DNA from: Glaciecola sp028401415
Lineage (GTDB): Bacteria > Pseudomonadota > Gammaproteobacteria > Enterobacterales > Alteromonadaceae
Reading direction: 5' to 3'
Assembly: GCF_028401415.2 (NCBI RefSeq)
Contig: NZ_CP171821.2
Coordinates: 4,402,001-4,466,000, forward strand
Length of the DNA: 64,000 bases
In this document: in pieces, positions 9,401-22,317 of the stretch
Numbering within the stretch: position 1 is the stretch's first letter
Layout: each line of letters begins with the position of its first letter
Made by a program: the position numbers and the translations under genes
Notes under the pieces: model-generated
What the model saw: only the letters and a program-made list of their open reading frames with translations
The model's database searches: none
Told to the model about the DNA's origin: nothing

Positions 9401-10124
9401 ATCTTCTACCTTATCTACTCAGTTTGTTGATTTGGAGTCCGCAAACCACATGCTGGCCGCGATGGACGCGCAAGCGCGAGTAGAATGGGCACTCACTAAT
9501 CTACCGGGTTCTCATATCGTTTCGTCAAGCTTCGGTGCGCAGTCCTCCGTGATGCTTCATTTGCTTAATCAAGCCTCACCAGACATCCCAGTTGTGCTTA
9601 CAGATACAGGATATTTGTTTGCTGAAACCTATCAGTTTATTGATGAGCTTACGGAAAAACTTAATCTCAACTTACACGTTTATCGAGCGCCTATCAGCGG
9701 GGCTTGGCAAGAAGCTCGCTATGGCAGAATGTGGGAGCAGGGTATTGAGGGTATTGAAAAGTACAATCAACTCAACAAAGTCGAGCCAATGCAAAGAGCG
9801 ATAGAGGAACTTAACGCGCAGACTTGGTTTGCTGGATTGCGCCGCTCGCAGTCGGATTCCCGCCAAGATATTCCGTTTATTAAAAAGCAAGGGGGGCACT
9901 ATAAAGTTCACCCCCTAGCGGATTATTCGAACAAACGGCTTCATACTTACATGCAGGCAAATCAGCTGCCTTATCATCCGCTTTGGGACAAAGGATTTGT
10001 ATCTATCGGTGACTGGCATACTACGCGAGCGCTAGAAGATGGCATGTCTGAGCAAGACACACGCTTCTTTGGATTAAAAAGAGAATGTGGCCTGCATGAG
10101 TTCGGTGACGGTGACGGTATCTAG
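9384..10124 (+). CDS. cysH: phosphoadenylyl-sulfate (PAPS) reductase
   Basis: A 246-aa thioredoxin-dependent enzyme that reduces PAPS to sulfite, the substrate of CysJI. The catalytic cysteine is in the C-terminal ECGLH motif (Cys about 235). SSSFGAQSSVML and LTDTGYLFAETY are the PP-loop-type nucleotide-binding motifs. The ATG at 9384 overlaps the cysI end by 17 bp and has CGAGAG upstream; a longer reading from TTG 9360 is less likely. There is no second cysteine pair, which suggests a PAPS rather than an APS reductase. Confidence 0.95.
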   Translation: MPSLAESSTLSTQFVDLESANHMLAAMDAQARVEWALTNLPGSHIVSSSFGAQSSVMLHLLNQASPDIPVVLTDTGYLFAETYQFIDELTEKLNLNLHVYRAPISGAWQEARYGRMWEQGIEGIEKYNQLNKVEPMQRAIEELNAQTWFAGLRRSQSDSRQDIPFIKKQGGHYKVHPLADYSNKRLHTYMQANQLPYHPLWDKGFVSIGDWHTTRALEDGMSEQDTRFFGLKRECGLHEFGDGDGI

Positions 10125-10404
10125 AGCGCGCCTGCAGGTAATTTCGCATAGATATCAGGTTTGTATTTAGATACTTATATTTCAGCTAAATCTGCATGAG
10201 ATCCAACTCGTGCAGTGCTTTACTTTCAATTTATTCTTCATTTCCGATTTAAAATCTACCTCATTGTGCCGATAGCGAGATAGAAAGATATTTTGTCATC
10301 TATTTATCATTATATTGTCATACTACTGTAATATTTGTCTGATGCATCTTGATATTTTGGTTATTCCAACTTATACTTAACACTATCAATAAAAGGAGAA
10401 AGAT

Positions 10405-10704
10405 ATGAAGTCACCCATTGCCGTAATGCTGGTATTAGCATGTTTCGGTGCTTCAGCCTCTCAATCGAAGGCACCTGAAAGTTCAAGCTTTGCATGCGTA
10501 GACGCAAAGTCATTTGAGATAAATGCATCGTGTATGAGTAACAAAATAGAAATGAACGACGCTTTTGTTCAGTCTCAAAAAGACTTTTCACAGCAAATTG
10601 AAAGCGGTGATAACGCAATGGCGTCACTCACAATAGACCCTGAGACCTTAAATATTAAAGTGGTTGCTCACAAAGATGCTCAGCTAGCAAAAGTCGAACA
10701 TTAG
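10405..10704 (+). CDS. small secreted protein of unknown function
   Basis: A 99-aa ORF with a strong ribosome-binding site (AAAAGGAGAAAG before the ATG). It has a short signal peptide of about 19 residues ending ASASQS. The mature part is polar and has two cysteines (SFACVDAKSFEINASC) that could form a disulfide. I do not recognise the family. It has its own intrinsic terminator right downstream, so it is probably a single-gene unit. The 280 bp before it are AT-rich and hold no other gene. Confidence 0.65.
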   Translation: MKSPIAVMLVLACFGASASQSKAPESSSFACVDAKSFEINASCMSNKIEMNDAFVQSQKDFSQQIESGDNAMASLTIDPETLNIKVVAHKDAQLAKVEH

Positions 10705-10726
10705 TAAAATGGCGACAAACTAATAC

Positions 10727-10755
10727 GAAAAACCCGTGCAAAACACGGGTTTTTT
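10727..10755 (+). terminator. intrinsic terminator
   Basis: AAAACCCGTG and CACGGGTTTT arms around a five-base loop, followed by a T-run. It lies 23 bases after the small secreted protein and before the convergent desaturase gene. Confidence 0.85.
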
Positions 10756-10779
10756 AGTTTTCGGTATTTTGCTTTAACG

Positions 10780-11916
10780 CTACGCCGCAACTTGTGGCTC
10801 CAAATAAAGGGAATAAATGGAATGCCATTTTTCTTTTTGAAGCGCAAAAGCCTGCTTTAATTCTCTGTATTTGAAATCAAGTTCAAGACTTTCATATGAG
10901 GCCTTAATATTACTATGTTTTTCGCGCATCAATCGCTTCTTTGCGGTGTAATAGGCTGTCATTCTACTGACCAATAAATCATACTCGGCTTGTACAACAG
11001 CTGCAATTTCATCGGCATTAGGCAAATGGACCAGCTTGGTTTTTGCATTCTTTAACTGCATTTGAAGTTTTGCTTTTTCAATTCTTTCTTCTGGTGTGGT
11101 GCGCAAGTTCGACGTTAAACCCAACCAGGACAGTGCCTTTATCAACCACTTCGTTGGATCGTATTGCCACCAGTGGATCCCGTTTCGGTAATCATATTCA
11201 AATATGTGATGATAATTATGATATCCCTCTCCAAAGGTAAAAAATGCTAACAAACCGTTGTCACGAGCGGTGTTCGAATCTGTGTAAGGGCGAGAACCCC
11301 AGATATGCGCTAGCGAGTTAATGAAAAACGTTACATGATGCACTGCAACGAGTCGGGCTACCCCAGCAATTAATACCATGCCGAGCACGTCACCATTTAA
11401 AAAACCTAACAATGCTGTGATGCCAAAATTAGCGCCCAATACAATGGCTAAATAATGGTTGTGCTGCCACATCACAACCTTGTCTTTTTGCAAGTCTTTG
11501 CAATTTCGATAATCGCTATATCGTTCGGCCTGGTACTCCCTCAACATCCAACCAATATGAGAAAACCAAAAGCCTTTTTTCGCAGAGTAAGGGTCTTTGT
11601 CGTTTTCATCCACGTAGCGATGATGCACTCGATGGTCTGAACTCCAGTGCAAAATGCTATTTTGCACTGCCATTGCTCCGCCAATTGCTAAAAACACCTT
11701 TACGATAGGGTGGGCGTCGTAGGTCTTATGTGACCAGAGCCGATGATAGCCAGCTGTAATTGACATGCCAGTGAAAAAGAATAAAGCAACTGCCACTATG
11801 ATCTCGGTCGAATCAATACCGTTGAAAATGATCCAGATGGGGGTTGCGATGAGAGCAATAAGGGTAGTGGCTAAAAATACTGCAATGTTTAAGGGGATAA
11901 TACGAGGTTTCTTCAC
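10780..11916 (-). CDS. acyl-CoA/acyl-lipid delta-9-type fatty acid desaturase
   Basis: A 378-aa membrane di-iron desaturase that introduces a double bond into saturated acyl chains for membrane fluidity. The three histidine boxes are intact: HRLWSH (58-63), HRVHH (95-99) and HNYHH (233-237). Hydrophobic pairs lie around residues 10-55 and 155-200. The C-terminal 80 residues are charged and alpha-helical. It is divergent from the fabR-like gene, with a FabR-type operator between them, so it is probably repressed when unsaturated acyl thioesters are abundant. The exact acyl donor and regiospecificity cannot be read from the sequence. Confidence 0.9.
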   Translation of the reverse strand: MKKPRIIPLNIAVFLATTLIALIATPIWIIFNGIDSTEIIVAVALFFFTGMSITAGYHRLWSHKTYDAHPIVKVFLAIGGAMAVQNSILHWSSDHRVHHRYVDENDKDPYSAKKGFWFSHIGWMLREYQAERYSDYRNCKDLQKDKVVMWQHNHYLAIVLGANFGITALLGFLNGDVLGMVLIAGVARLVAVHHVTFFINSLAHIWGSRPYTDSNTARDNGLLAFFTFGEGYHNYHHIFEYDYRNGIHWWQYDPTKWLIKALSWLGLTSNLRTTPEERIEKAKLQMQLKNAKTKLVHLPNADEIAAVVQAEYDLLVSRMTAYYTAKKRLMREKHSNIKASYESLELDFKYRELKQAFALQKEKWHSIYSLYLEPQVAA

Positions 11917-11938
11917 TAAATTTTCACTTCTTTGGTTC

Positions 11939-11956
11939 AGCGTACAACTGTTCGCT
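11939..11956. promoter_or_regulatory. FabR-type operator
   Basis: Palindrome AGCGTACAACTGTTCGCT (AGCG-N-ACA-N2-TGT-N-CGCT). It matches my memory of the FabR site upstream of E. coli fabA/fabB. It lies 23 bp upstream of the desaturase start and 44 bp before the proposed fabR start, so it could control both genes. Confidence 0.75.
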
Positions 11957-11999
11957 TAATTTAACTTTTCGTTTGTTTAAAGGCAAGTTATATGTTGTC

Positions 12000-12638
12000 A
12001 TGATGTCATCAAAACGTAATTCCAAAACTATGAATCGACAACAACAAAAGCTGCAGACGCGTCAAAAAATTGTGGATGCAGCATTTACTCTTTTAGATGA
12101 AAATAAAAGTTTTACTGCTATCAGTTTACGCGAAGTTGCTCGTGAGGCCGGTATTGCGCCTACTTCCTTCTATCGCCACTTCGCGGACATCAACGAACTT
12201 GGACTCACACTGGTCGACGAGTCCGGTCTTGCACTTCGACAATTAATGCGAAAAGCGCGCCAACGCATACAAAAAGGCGGTAGCGTAATCGAAATTTCCG
12301 TGCAGACATTCATGGAGTTCATTATGGAAAACAGAAATGTTTTTAGGTTACTACTGCGCGAGCATACCGGAACATCGTCAGCCTTTAGAGCTGCGGTTAT
12401 GAGAGAAATTCAATATTTTACTGAAGAATTATCAGATTATATTTCATCTAACTTAGCGCTGCCTCCCGAAATATCTCATCTGCAAGCGCAAGCGATGGTA
12501 AGGCTTGTCTTTAGCGCGGGTGCCGAGGCAATCGATTCGACTCCAAGTGAGGTTAGGGGCATTGCGAAACGCGTCATGATTCAATTACGTTTTGTTCAGC
12601 TAGGAGCACTACAATACTCTGCAAATTATCAAAAGTGA
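12000..12638 (+). CDS. fabR: TetR-family repressor of unsaturated fatty acid synthesis, FabR
   Basis: A TetR-type regulator with an N-terminal helix-turn-helix (SLREVAREAGIAPTSFYRHF) that is almost identical by eye to E. coli FabR. The conserved ligand-domain stretches LTLVDESGLALRQLMRKARQRI and FRLLLREHTGTSSAFRAAVMREI are also present. FabR senses the balance of saturated and unsaturated acyl thioesters. Start choice is uncertain: ATG 12000, 12003 or 12030 are in frame and none has a strong ribosome-binding site. The longer TTG reading is unlikely. It sits divergent to a desaturase, its likely target. Confidence 0.92.
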   Translation: MMSSKRNSKTMNRQQQKLQTRQKIVDAAFTLLDENKSFTAISLREVAREAGIAPTSFYRHFADINELGLTLVDESGLALRQLMRKARQRIQKGGSVIEISVQTFMEFIMENRNVFRLLLREHTGTSSAFRAAVMREIQYFTEELSDYISSNLALPPEISHLQAQAMVRLVFSAGAEAIDSTPSEVRGIAKRVMIQLRFVQLGALQYSANYQK

Positions 12639-12647
12639 GCGCCATTT

Positions 12648-13790
12648 TTATACTTTTCGACGAAGTATAACGCCACTTTCAATATGCGGTGTGAAAGGGA
12701 ATTGGTCGAACATAGCGGTATGCTCTAGTTCGTGAGTCGTTAATAGAGCTTTTAAGTTATCTGCTAGGGTAGTGGGGTTACAGGAAATATAAACAATCTT
12801 GTCGAAACCTTGAATCAAAGCCAAGGTCTGTGCATCAAGTCCAGCTCGTGGCGGGTCAACTAAAACGGTCGAGAATTCATAGCTTGATAAATCGATATTT
12901 CGAAGCCGGTTGAATTCGCGCGTTTGGTTGAAAGCCTGAGTAAATTCTTCGCTACTAAGTCTTGCAATTTGTAGGTTATCAATTCCATTAGCCTCAATAT
13001 TATCCAGCGCAGCATTAACAGAGGTTTTCGATATTTCTGTAGCGAGCACCTTTCTGAAACTTTGGCTCAAAGGGAGACTGAAATTCCCGTTTCCACAATA
13101 AAGCTCAAGTAAGTCCATGGTGTCATGCCCAAGCTTGTTCAGCACCCATTCAATCATTTGGACGTTAATTGTTGCATTGGGCTGTGTGAAACTATTTTCT
13201 ACTTGTTTAAAGCGGTACGCTTTGCCGTTGATGTATAGCGTTTCGTAAACAAAATCTTCGTCCACACACACTTTTTGTTTTTTTGCCCTACCAATGATAT
13301 TGAATCGTTCTAACCCCAATGTAAGTTTAAGCTTGTTCCGTAACTGATTGACTTGTTCGTGCCAGCTTTCGTTTAGTTGTCTATGGTAAAGCATCGAAAT
13401 TACGAGCTCGTTGGACGTCGTGGCAAGGTAGTCAAGTTGAAACAGTTTATGCCTCAAGCTTGGATCTGCATTCACCTCTCTCATCATCTCAATCATTGCA
13501 TGGTTAATGAGTTTGCAAGCGCTGGGCAAGGCATCCACGCGATATTTAGCTTTCGTGCCTTGATCAAACATAATGTGATAGCTCTCATCGCCCTCGTGCC
13601 AGATTCTAAACTCAGCTCTCATACGATAATGCTTTGGTGTACTGGTGTGTACATCAAATGAGAGTGCAGAGTGCTCTGTCGAAAACGGCTTTAGCATATC
13701 CATTAGCCGGTTTTTCTTTTCTTTGAGCTGTATTGCGTAGTCTTCGTCAGAGTAAGTTTCGCTTGCATAGACATTTTTCGCTTGATTCAT
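12648..13790 (-). CDS. trmA: tRNA (uracil(54)-C5)-methyltransferase TrmA
   Basis: A 380-aa SAM-dependent enzyme that makes ribothymidine at tRNA position 54. Residues after HYRMRAEFRIWHEGDESYH match TrmA rather than RlmC/RlmD. The SAM motif is LLELYCGNGNFSL, and the nucleophilic cysteine is in the ISCNPTTL motif near residue 330. The C-terminal ESGVIL carries the proton-abstracting glutamate. Start at ATG 13790 (MNQAKNV) is chosen from family alignment; the upstream TTG extension is not expected. Its end converges with fabR with nine bases between. Confidence 0.95.
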   Translation of the reverse strand: MNQAKNVYASETYSDEDYAIQLKEKKNRLMDMLKPFSTEHSALSFDVHTSTPKHYRMRAEFRIWHEGDESYHIMFDQGTKAKYRVDALPSACKLINHAMIEMMREVNADPSLRHKLFQLDYLATTSNELVISMLYHRQLNESWHEQVNQLRNKLKLTLGLERFNIIGRAKKQKVCVDEDFVYETLYINGKAYRFKQVENSFTQPNATINVQMIEWVLNKLGHDTMDLLELYCGNGNFSLPLSQSFRKVLATEISKTSVNAALDNIEANGIDNLQIARLSSEEFTQAFNQTREFNRLRNIDLSSYEFSTVLVDPPRAGLDAQTLALIQGFDKIVYISCNPTTLADNLKALLTTHELEHTAMFDQFPFTPHIESGVILRRKV

Positions 13791-13917
13791 TTTTCGTTTA
13801 CACAGCTCATTTGAAATTGGAAGAGTCGATTGTAACGGCGAAAATATAATTACCAACTATTTATTAAAGAAAATCTTATCTTGCCGATAACATGGATGAG
13901 GATAGTGAGGTAATACA

Positions 13918-15042
13918 ATGAATACGGTAGAGATGAATGCTCCAGCAGTGCGTTTATCAGCAGCAGACGCAGCCAATGTAGTCGATTTACAGAATCGCCA
14001 GTCAAACCAGCGTGCTCCCAGTGCGGATAGATACAGCGCAACTGGTTCTCACGAGAGTGTGGCTGCTAAGGTACTCTCTTTTTCGGTAGGCAAAGGCATA
14101 GAAGGCGCAACGCAATCGCAGAGCGGAAACTTAGCCCTTAAACTTCAGGAACCCGAAATCGATTCAAAACCTATGGAGTTTGATATTGATTTGGTGCGAA
14201 AAAATGTGATTGGCTTTGTTACCCAGTCACTGAACGAATTTGCGAACAATGGCGCTTCAGAAGAACAATTGCAAAGCTTCAGGCAGCAAGCGATAGAAGG
14301 GATTACCTTAGGTGTTGAAAACGCTAAAAAAGAATTGGGCAATTATATTAGCGAGCCATTGGAAGAGCTTATTAATAGCAAACAAGCGCAAATGATCGAG
14401 GAAGTTAAGGCTATACCCCTTAACGCAGTTTTTGCTTCACAAAATACGAGCAGTACTGAACAGGATGCGCAAACTAGTAGCTTCTTCATGAGGATACCAT
14501 CGGGTGCGCAAGTTGACATTGAACTTGGCGCTCGTGTCTTTAATGAAGAACAAGGTAAAGCATCTGATCTAGAGATTTACACCACCCAAGCGTCAAACCT
14601 CTCCTTTAATATTTCGGGAGCTGTCAGTACGACTGAAAGAAGAGATTTAGCCGACTTAATAAATGAAGTCGACGCAGTGATCGATACTTTCTATCGACAA
14701 AATATTGAGAGCTCGTACAGCAGCGCTCTTGCGCTTGGATATGAAAATGAGCAGTTTGTTAAGATGGCGTCCACATCGGAGAATTCTGTCTCGAATGCCT
14801 ATGAGAATGTAAGGCTAATGGGCACGCTAGAGCGAGGACAAGCAGTAGAGGCGCCAAAACTCGTTTCAGCTTATGTAGCAAAGTTAATGGATATGTCCGC
14901 TAACATTGAGCAAAAACTAGCGTCGCAAGAAGACTATCAAGACATCATTAACGGCTTAGTAAACCAAATGAAAGATGTACAAGTCCCTGATTTAGTGCAA
15001 GCCATCAACAGGTTCCACAAGTTCAACGCTAAGTTTATATAA
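13918..15042 (+). CDS. DUF5610-like protein
   Basis: A 374-aa soluble acidic protein without signal peptide or membrane segment. The middle region (about residues 95-145, VRKNVIGFVTQSL through GVENAKKELG) resembles DUF5610, a domain of unknown function found in gammaproteobacteria, often near flagellar or motility proteins. The first 90 residues are low in structure and Gln/Ser/Ala-rich. It is a single gene between trmA and a convergent RRM gene. I cannot assign a role. Confidence 0.65.
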   Translation: MNTVEMNAPAVRLSAADAANVVDLQNRQSNQRAPSADRYSATGSHESVAAKVLSFSVGKGIEGATQSQSGNLALKLQEPEIDSKPMEFDIDLVRKNVIGFVTQSLNEFANNGASEEQLQSFRQQAIEGITLGVENAKKELGNYISEPLEELINSKQAQMIEEVKAIPLNAVFASQNTSSTEQDAQTSSFFMRIPSGAQVDIELGARVFNEEQGKASDLEIYTTQASNLSFNISGAVSTTERRDLADLINEVDAVIDTFYRQNIESSYSSALALGYENEQFVKMASTSENSVSNAYENVRLMGTLERGQAVEAPKLVSAYVAKLMDMSANIEQKLASQEDYQDIINGLVNQMKDVQVPDLVQAINRFHKFNAKFI

Positions 15043-15124
15043 ATGCGGCGCGATTAAGCCCCAGACTTTAGATAGAGCGGGTCGAATGGTCGACCTCTTC
15101 TATCGCGTCAATTCTTAATCAATG

Positions 15125-15640
15125 CTATGAGTCAACTTTATCCTTAGCGGGACGAACTTTGATTGTTCGCTCCATAAATTCTGCATCATTCAGTTTTGAA
15201 ATAAAGCGTTCCTCTTCACCAGCGTTGATTTCAACAAATCCAAAACCTTTGCGTCTTCCAGTACGCCTATCCTTCATTAAACGCACGGATTTTACTTCGC
15301 CGTGCTTTGCGAAAAATGCCTTTATGGCCTCTTCGTCTGCATTGTAAGAAATGTTTCCTACATACAGCGTGGCGAGTTCACCTGAACTGGCGTCTGCGGT
15401 AGGCTTTTTCTTAGCGTTATTTGCTTTTCTAGGTTTACGCTCTCTAGAATCCTGTTCACTTGCGTTACCAGAGCGCTTGAGCAAACTTGGGAGCCACATA
15501 CTGACGAATGTAAACAGAACGAATAGGGAGCTTAAAAAAGGTGCAAGTGATGTTGACGATACAGCGCCTTGAACAAAATATGCGATGACTGCGAGTAAAA
15601 TGACAATGATAATTGCGAGTGGAAGCCGAATGGAAAGCAT
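15125..15640 (-). CDS. membrane-anchored RNA-recognition-motif protein
   Basis: A 171-aa protein with two N-terminal hydrophobic segments (about residues 5-28 and 32-51). A Lys/Arg-rich linker follows, then a single RRM (about residues 88-165). RNP2 is LYVGNI and RNP1 is RKGFGFVEI, with the aromatic residues needed for RNA stacking. Stand-alone RRM proteins occur in cyanobacteria and some gammaproteobacteria, often cold-induced. The membrane anchor would place RNA binding at the inner membrane. RNA target and function are unknown. Confidence 0.85.
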   Translation of the reverse strand: MLSIRLPLAIIIVILLAVIAYFVQGAVSSTSLAPFLSSLFVLFTFVSMWLPSLLKRSGNASEQDSRERKPRKANNAKKKPTADASSGELATLYVGNISYNADEEAIKAFFAKHGEVKSVRLMKDRRTGRRKGFGFVEINAGEEERFISKLNDAEFMERTIKVRPAKDKVDS

Positions 15641-16199
15641 GAATCTTCCTGAGATAAGTGTTGATGGAAACGATATTCACTACTTTTATATAATAAATAT
15701 CTCTAAAGTTAGTAAAAAATGAACCGATGACATCTTGCTTTTCGGTTATTCAGACTGGATTTTAGTCAAACGGTATCTTTTTGCAAATTATCTTGCGTGT
15801 TTATGCTGACAGATATTACTAGTACTCAGTAATTTCCTAGCTTTAACTTACAAAAGGCGTCATTTATTAATTTGTCTGCTGGGCGCATTTATTTTATTGA
15901 TTTTATCCAGAAGGCGCTGATTACGGCATGTAAAAGACTATATAAAGTCACTGAATTAAAGCTAATTACGATTAATGCAAATATTTATAAGAAAAAGCCT
16001 TGACCTGACTAAAGGTTTGAGTAGAATACGCATCCCGCTTGAGAGGGCAACCTCACAAGCCGCACAGTGAGCTGCGAATGCAGCAAGTAGTGCAAACGCT
16101 CTTTAACAATTTATAACAAGACAATCTGTGTGGGCACTCGTTAAGAGTGTCATACGACAATTTATTTTTTGATGTTTAGAAAAACATCATTTCGATATT
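15641..16199 (+). promoter_or_regulatory. rRNA operon promoter region and leader
   Basis: A strong candidate promoter is TTGACC at 16000-16005, a 16-nt spacer, then TAGAAT at 16022-16027, with an AT-rich upstream stretch that could be an UP element. The leader carries boxA (GCTCTTTAACAA, 16098-16109) for antitermination. Sequence at 16113-16137 is complementary to 17764-17789 beyond the 16S 3' end, the expected RNase III processing stem. No protein gene is seen in the first 350 bp. Confidence 0.8.
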
Positions 16200-17734
<1,535 letters not shown>

Positions 17735-17803
17735 CCAAACGTCGACATTGATGTTTTTAGCGACGTGCTCACACAGATTGTTTTGTTATTTACCACAAGC
17801 ATT

Positions 17804-17879
17804 GGGGCTATAGCTCAGCTGGGAGAGCGCCTGCCTTGCACGCAGGAGGTCAGCAGTTCGATCCTGCTTAGCTCCACCA
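17804..17879 (+). tRNA. tRNA-Ala (TGC)
   Basis: 76-nt cloverleaf beginning GGGGCTATAGCTC. The anticodon loop CTTGCAC carries anticodon TGC, the T-loop is TTCGATC, and an encoded CCA ends the gene at 17879. It precedes tRNA-Ile, the reverse of the E. coli Ile-Ala order. Confidence 0.97.
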
Positions 17880-17924
17880 TTTAGCACAAACACTTGCACC
17901 GGCAAGTGGGCGCGTAAACCGGTT

Positions 17925-17969
17925 TAACCGGAGGGGAACCCTCCTGACCGATATTGTTGCTCGCTAAAG
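17925..17969 (+). repeat. 16S-23S spacer inverted repeat, left arm
   Basis: The stretch TAACCGGAGG...GCTCGCTAAAG between the two tRNA genes recurs in inverted, imperfect form at 18467-18510, beyond tRNA-Ile. In the transcript the two arms could pair over about 40 nt and enclose tRNA-Ile. Each arm can also form a local hairpin (GGAGG..CCTCC). Confidence 0.6.
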
Positions 17970-18003
17970 TGGCGGATGTTTTGAAGTGCCTTGGTCTATT
18001 CAT

Positions 18004-18080
<77 letters not shown>

Positions 18081-18575
18081 TTATGTTGGCATGTGATGTG
18101 GTAAGAAGTGAAAGGGACAATAAAGCCTTAATGAATGGGCTCGGATGAGAATATTCATTAGGGTTTTTTTAAGCCTTAAATTAAGTGGTGACACTTAATG
18201 CTCTTTAACAATTTGGAAAAGCTGATAATTAGTAATCAATATTTAACGAAAGAGTAACTGATAGAACAGATTCGAAGCAATTCGAAAGACGTTCTTTCAA
18301 GAGAGCTACTCTATCTGACAAATAAAGCGTGTGCTTAGGCACATGTTGATTAGCAAACGTCATGCATATAGCTCAACGCAAGGTGAATTCAAAAGGCACC
18401 TTGCTAAAGTAAGCGAACCTACCTGCAAGCAACGGGAGTAGATGTGAAAACATGCGCATCTGAATCCTTTAGCGAGCATGTGATGGGTCAGGAGGGTTTC
18501 CCTCCGGTTACGCCCAGCGCAGCGCCCATTTGCGTCAGCAAATGTGTGTGGTAAAAAGTCTATTTAGGGTTGTAT
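18081..18575 (+). other. tRNA-Ile to 23S transcribed spacer
   Basis: A 495-nt spacer without ORFs of note. It holds a second boxA (TGCTCTTTAACAA, 18199-18211), the right arm of the spacer inverted repeat (18467-18510), and the 5' strand of the 23S processing stem (about 18563-18575). That strand is complementary to 21670-21681 after the 23S gene. Confidence 0.75.
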
Positions 18576-21669
<3,094 letters not shown>

Positions 21670-21832
21670 ACAACACCTAAGTAGGCTGAGGCTGAAGCGG
21701 GTAGTGTGTGAGGACGATTGTTAATCGTCGATAGAGTAGCCTCTTGCGTTAATGATGATAATTAGCAGTTTTTTCAGATGTTAAAGACACATATTTAGGT
21801 GTATCTGCACAAGCGGATATACCGACAGTTTA

Positions 21833-21965
21833 TGTCTGGCGACAATAGCGATACGGTACCACCTGACCTGTAACAGGGCTAGCCATTTCGAACTCAGAAG
21901 TGAAACGTATTAGCGGCGATGGTAGTGTGGGGTTTCCTCATGTGAGAGTAGCACATCGCCAGACT
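21833..21965 (+). rRNA. rrf: 5S ribosomal RNA, 133 nt, with loop C insertion
   Basis: Starts TGTCTGGCGACAATAGCG and ends CATCGCCAGACT, so the terminal helix is intact. Most conserved positions are present (CGAACTCAGAAGTGAAACG, GATGGTAGTGTGGGG). Between CACCTGACC and CGAACTCAG there are about 20 nt rather than the usual 6. The extra bases can form a small CCTG-TAA-CAGG hairpin. The gene is about 13 nt longer than the standard 120 nt. Confidence 0.85.
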
Positions 21966-21972
21966 CCGAATT

Positions 21973-22008
21973 AAAGAAAGCCCTGGCGTGATGCTGGGGC
22001 TTTTTTTT
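21973..22008 (+). terminator. rRNA operon terminator, first copy
   Basis: AAAGCCCTGGC-GTGAT-GCTGGGGCTT hairpin followed by eight T. It lies just after the 5S gene. Confidence 0.85.
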
Positions 22009-22011
22009 ACA

Positions 22012-22145
22012 TCAGAAGTGAAACGTATTATGCCCTGCCGGTTACCGGGCGCCCAGTAACTGGCATCACGTGAGTGCGCAGGAGATAGTGTGGGGTTTGC
22101 GGTGACCGCCCCAGCTACATGTGAGAGTAGCACATCGCCAGACTC
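22012..22145 (+). pseudogene. second 5S-like 3' half with inserted helices
   Basis: Begins TCAGAAGTGAAACGTATTA, identical to the 5S interior, and ends GTGAGAGTAGCACATCGCCAGACT as in the first 5S. The 5' half is missing. Two segments differ: about 54 nt at 22031-22085 replaces the 10-nt GCGGCGATGG, and GCGGTGACCGCCCCAGCTA at about 22099-22117 replaces CCTC. Both inserted parts are self-complementary. It is probably a decayed duplicate of the 5S gene; expression is unknown. Confidence 0.7.
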
Positions 22146-22151
22146 CCAATT

Positions 22152-22187
22152 AAAGAAAGCCCTGGCGTGATGCTGGGGCTTTTTTTA
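22152..22187 (+). terminator. rRNA operon terminator, second copy
   Basis: Near-identical duplicate of the 21973-22008 hairpin and T-run. It follows the 5S-like remnant, showing that the duplication covered the 5S 3' half plus terminator. Confidence 0.8.
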
Positions 22188-22317
22188 TGTTCGTTGAAAC
22201 TCAGACCTAAGCGGTGTTCATATGCCTCTTTCATAAGGTTTATTAGGACAGCACTAAAGTACTATTCATAAGTAAAAAATTTGTGACTATTGTTTTACAA
22301 AATATTTACACGTGAAC

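Noticed and set aside
15043..15124. Terminator between the DUF5610 and RRM genes
   Set aside because: An imperfect hairpin (GATAGAG..CTCTTCTATC) is present, but there is no T-run on either strand.
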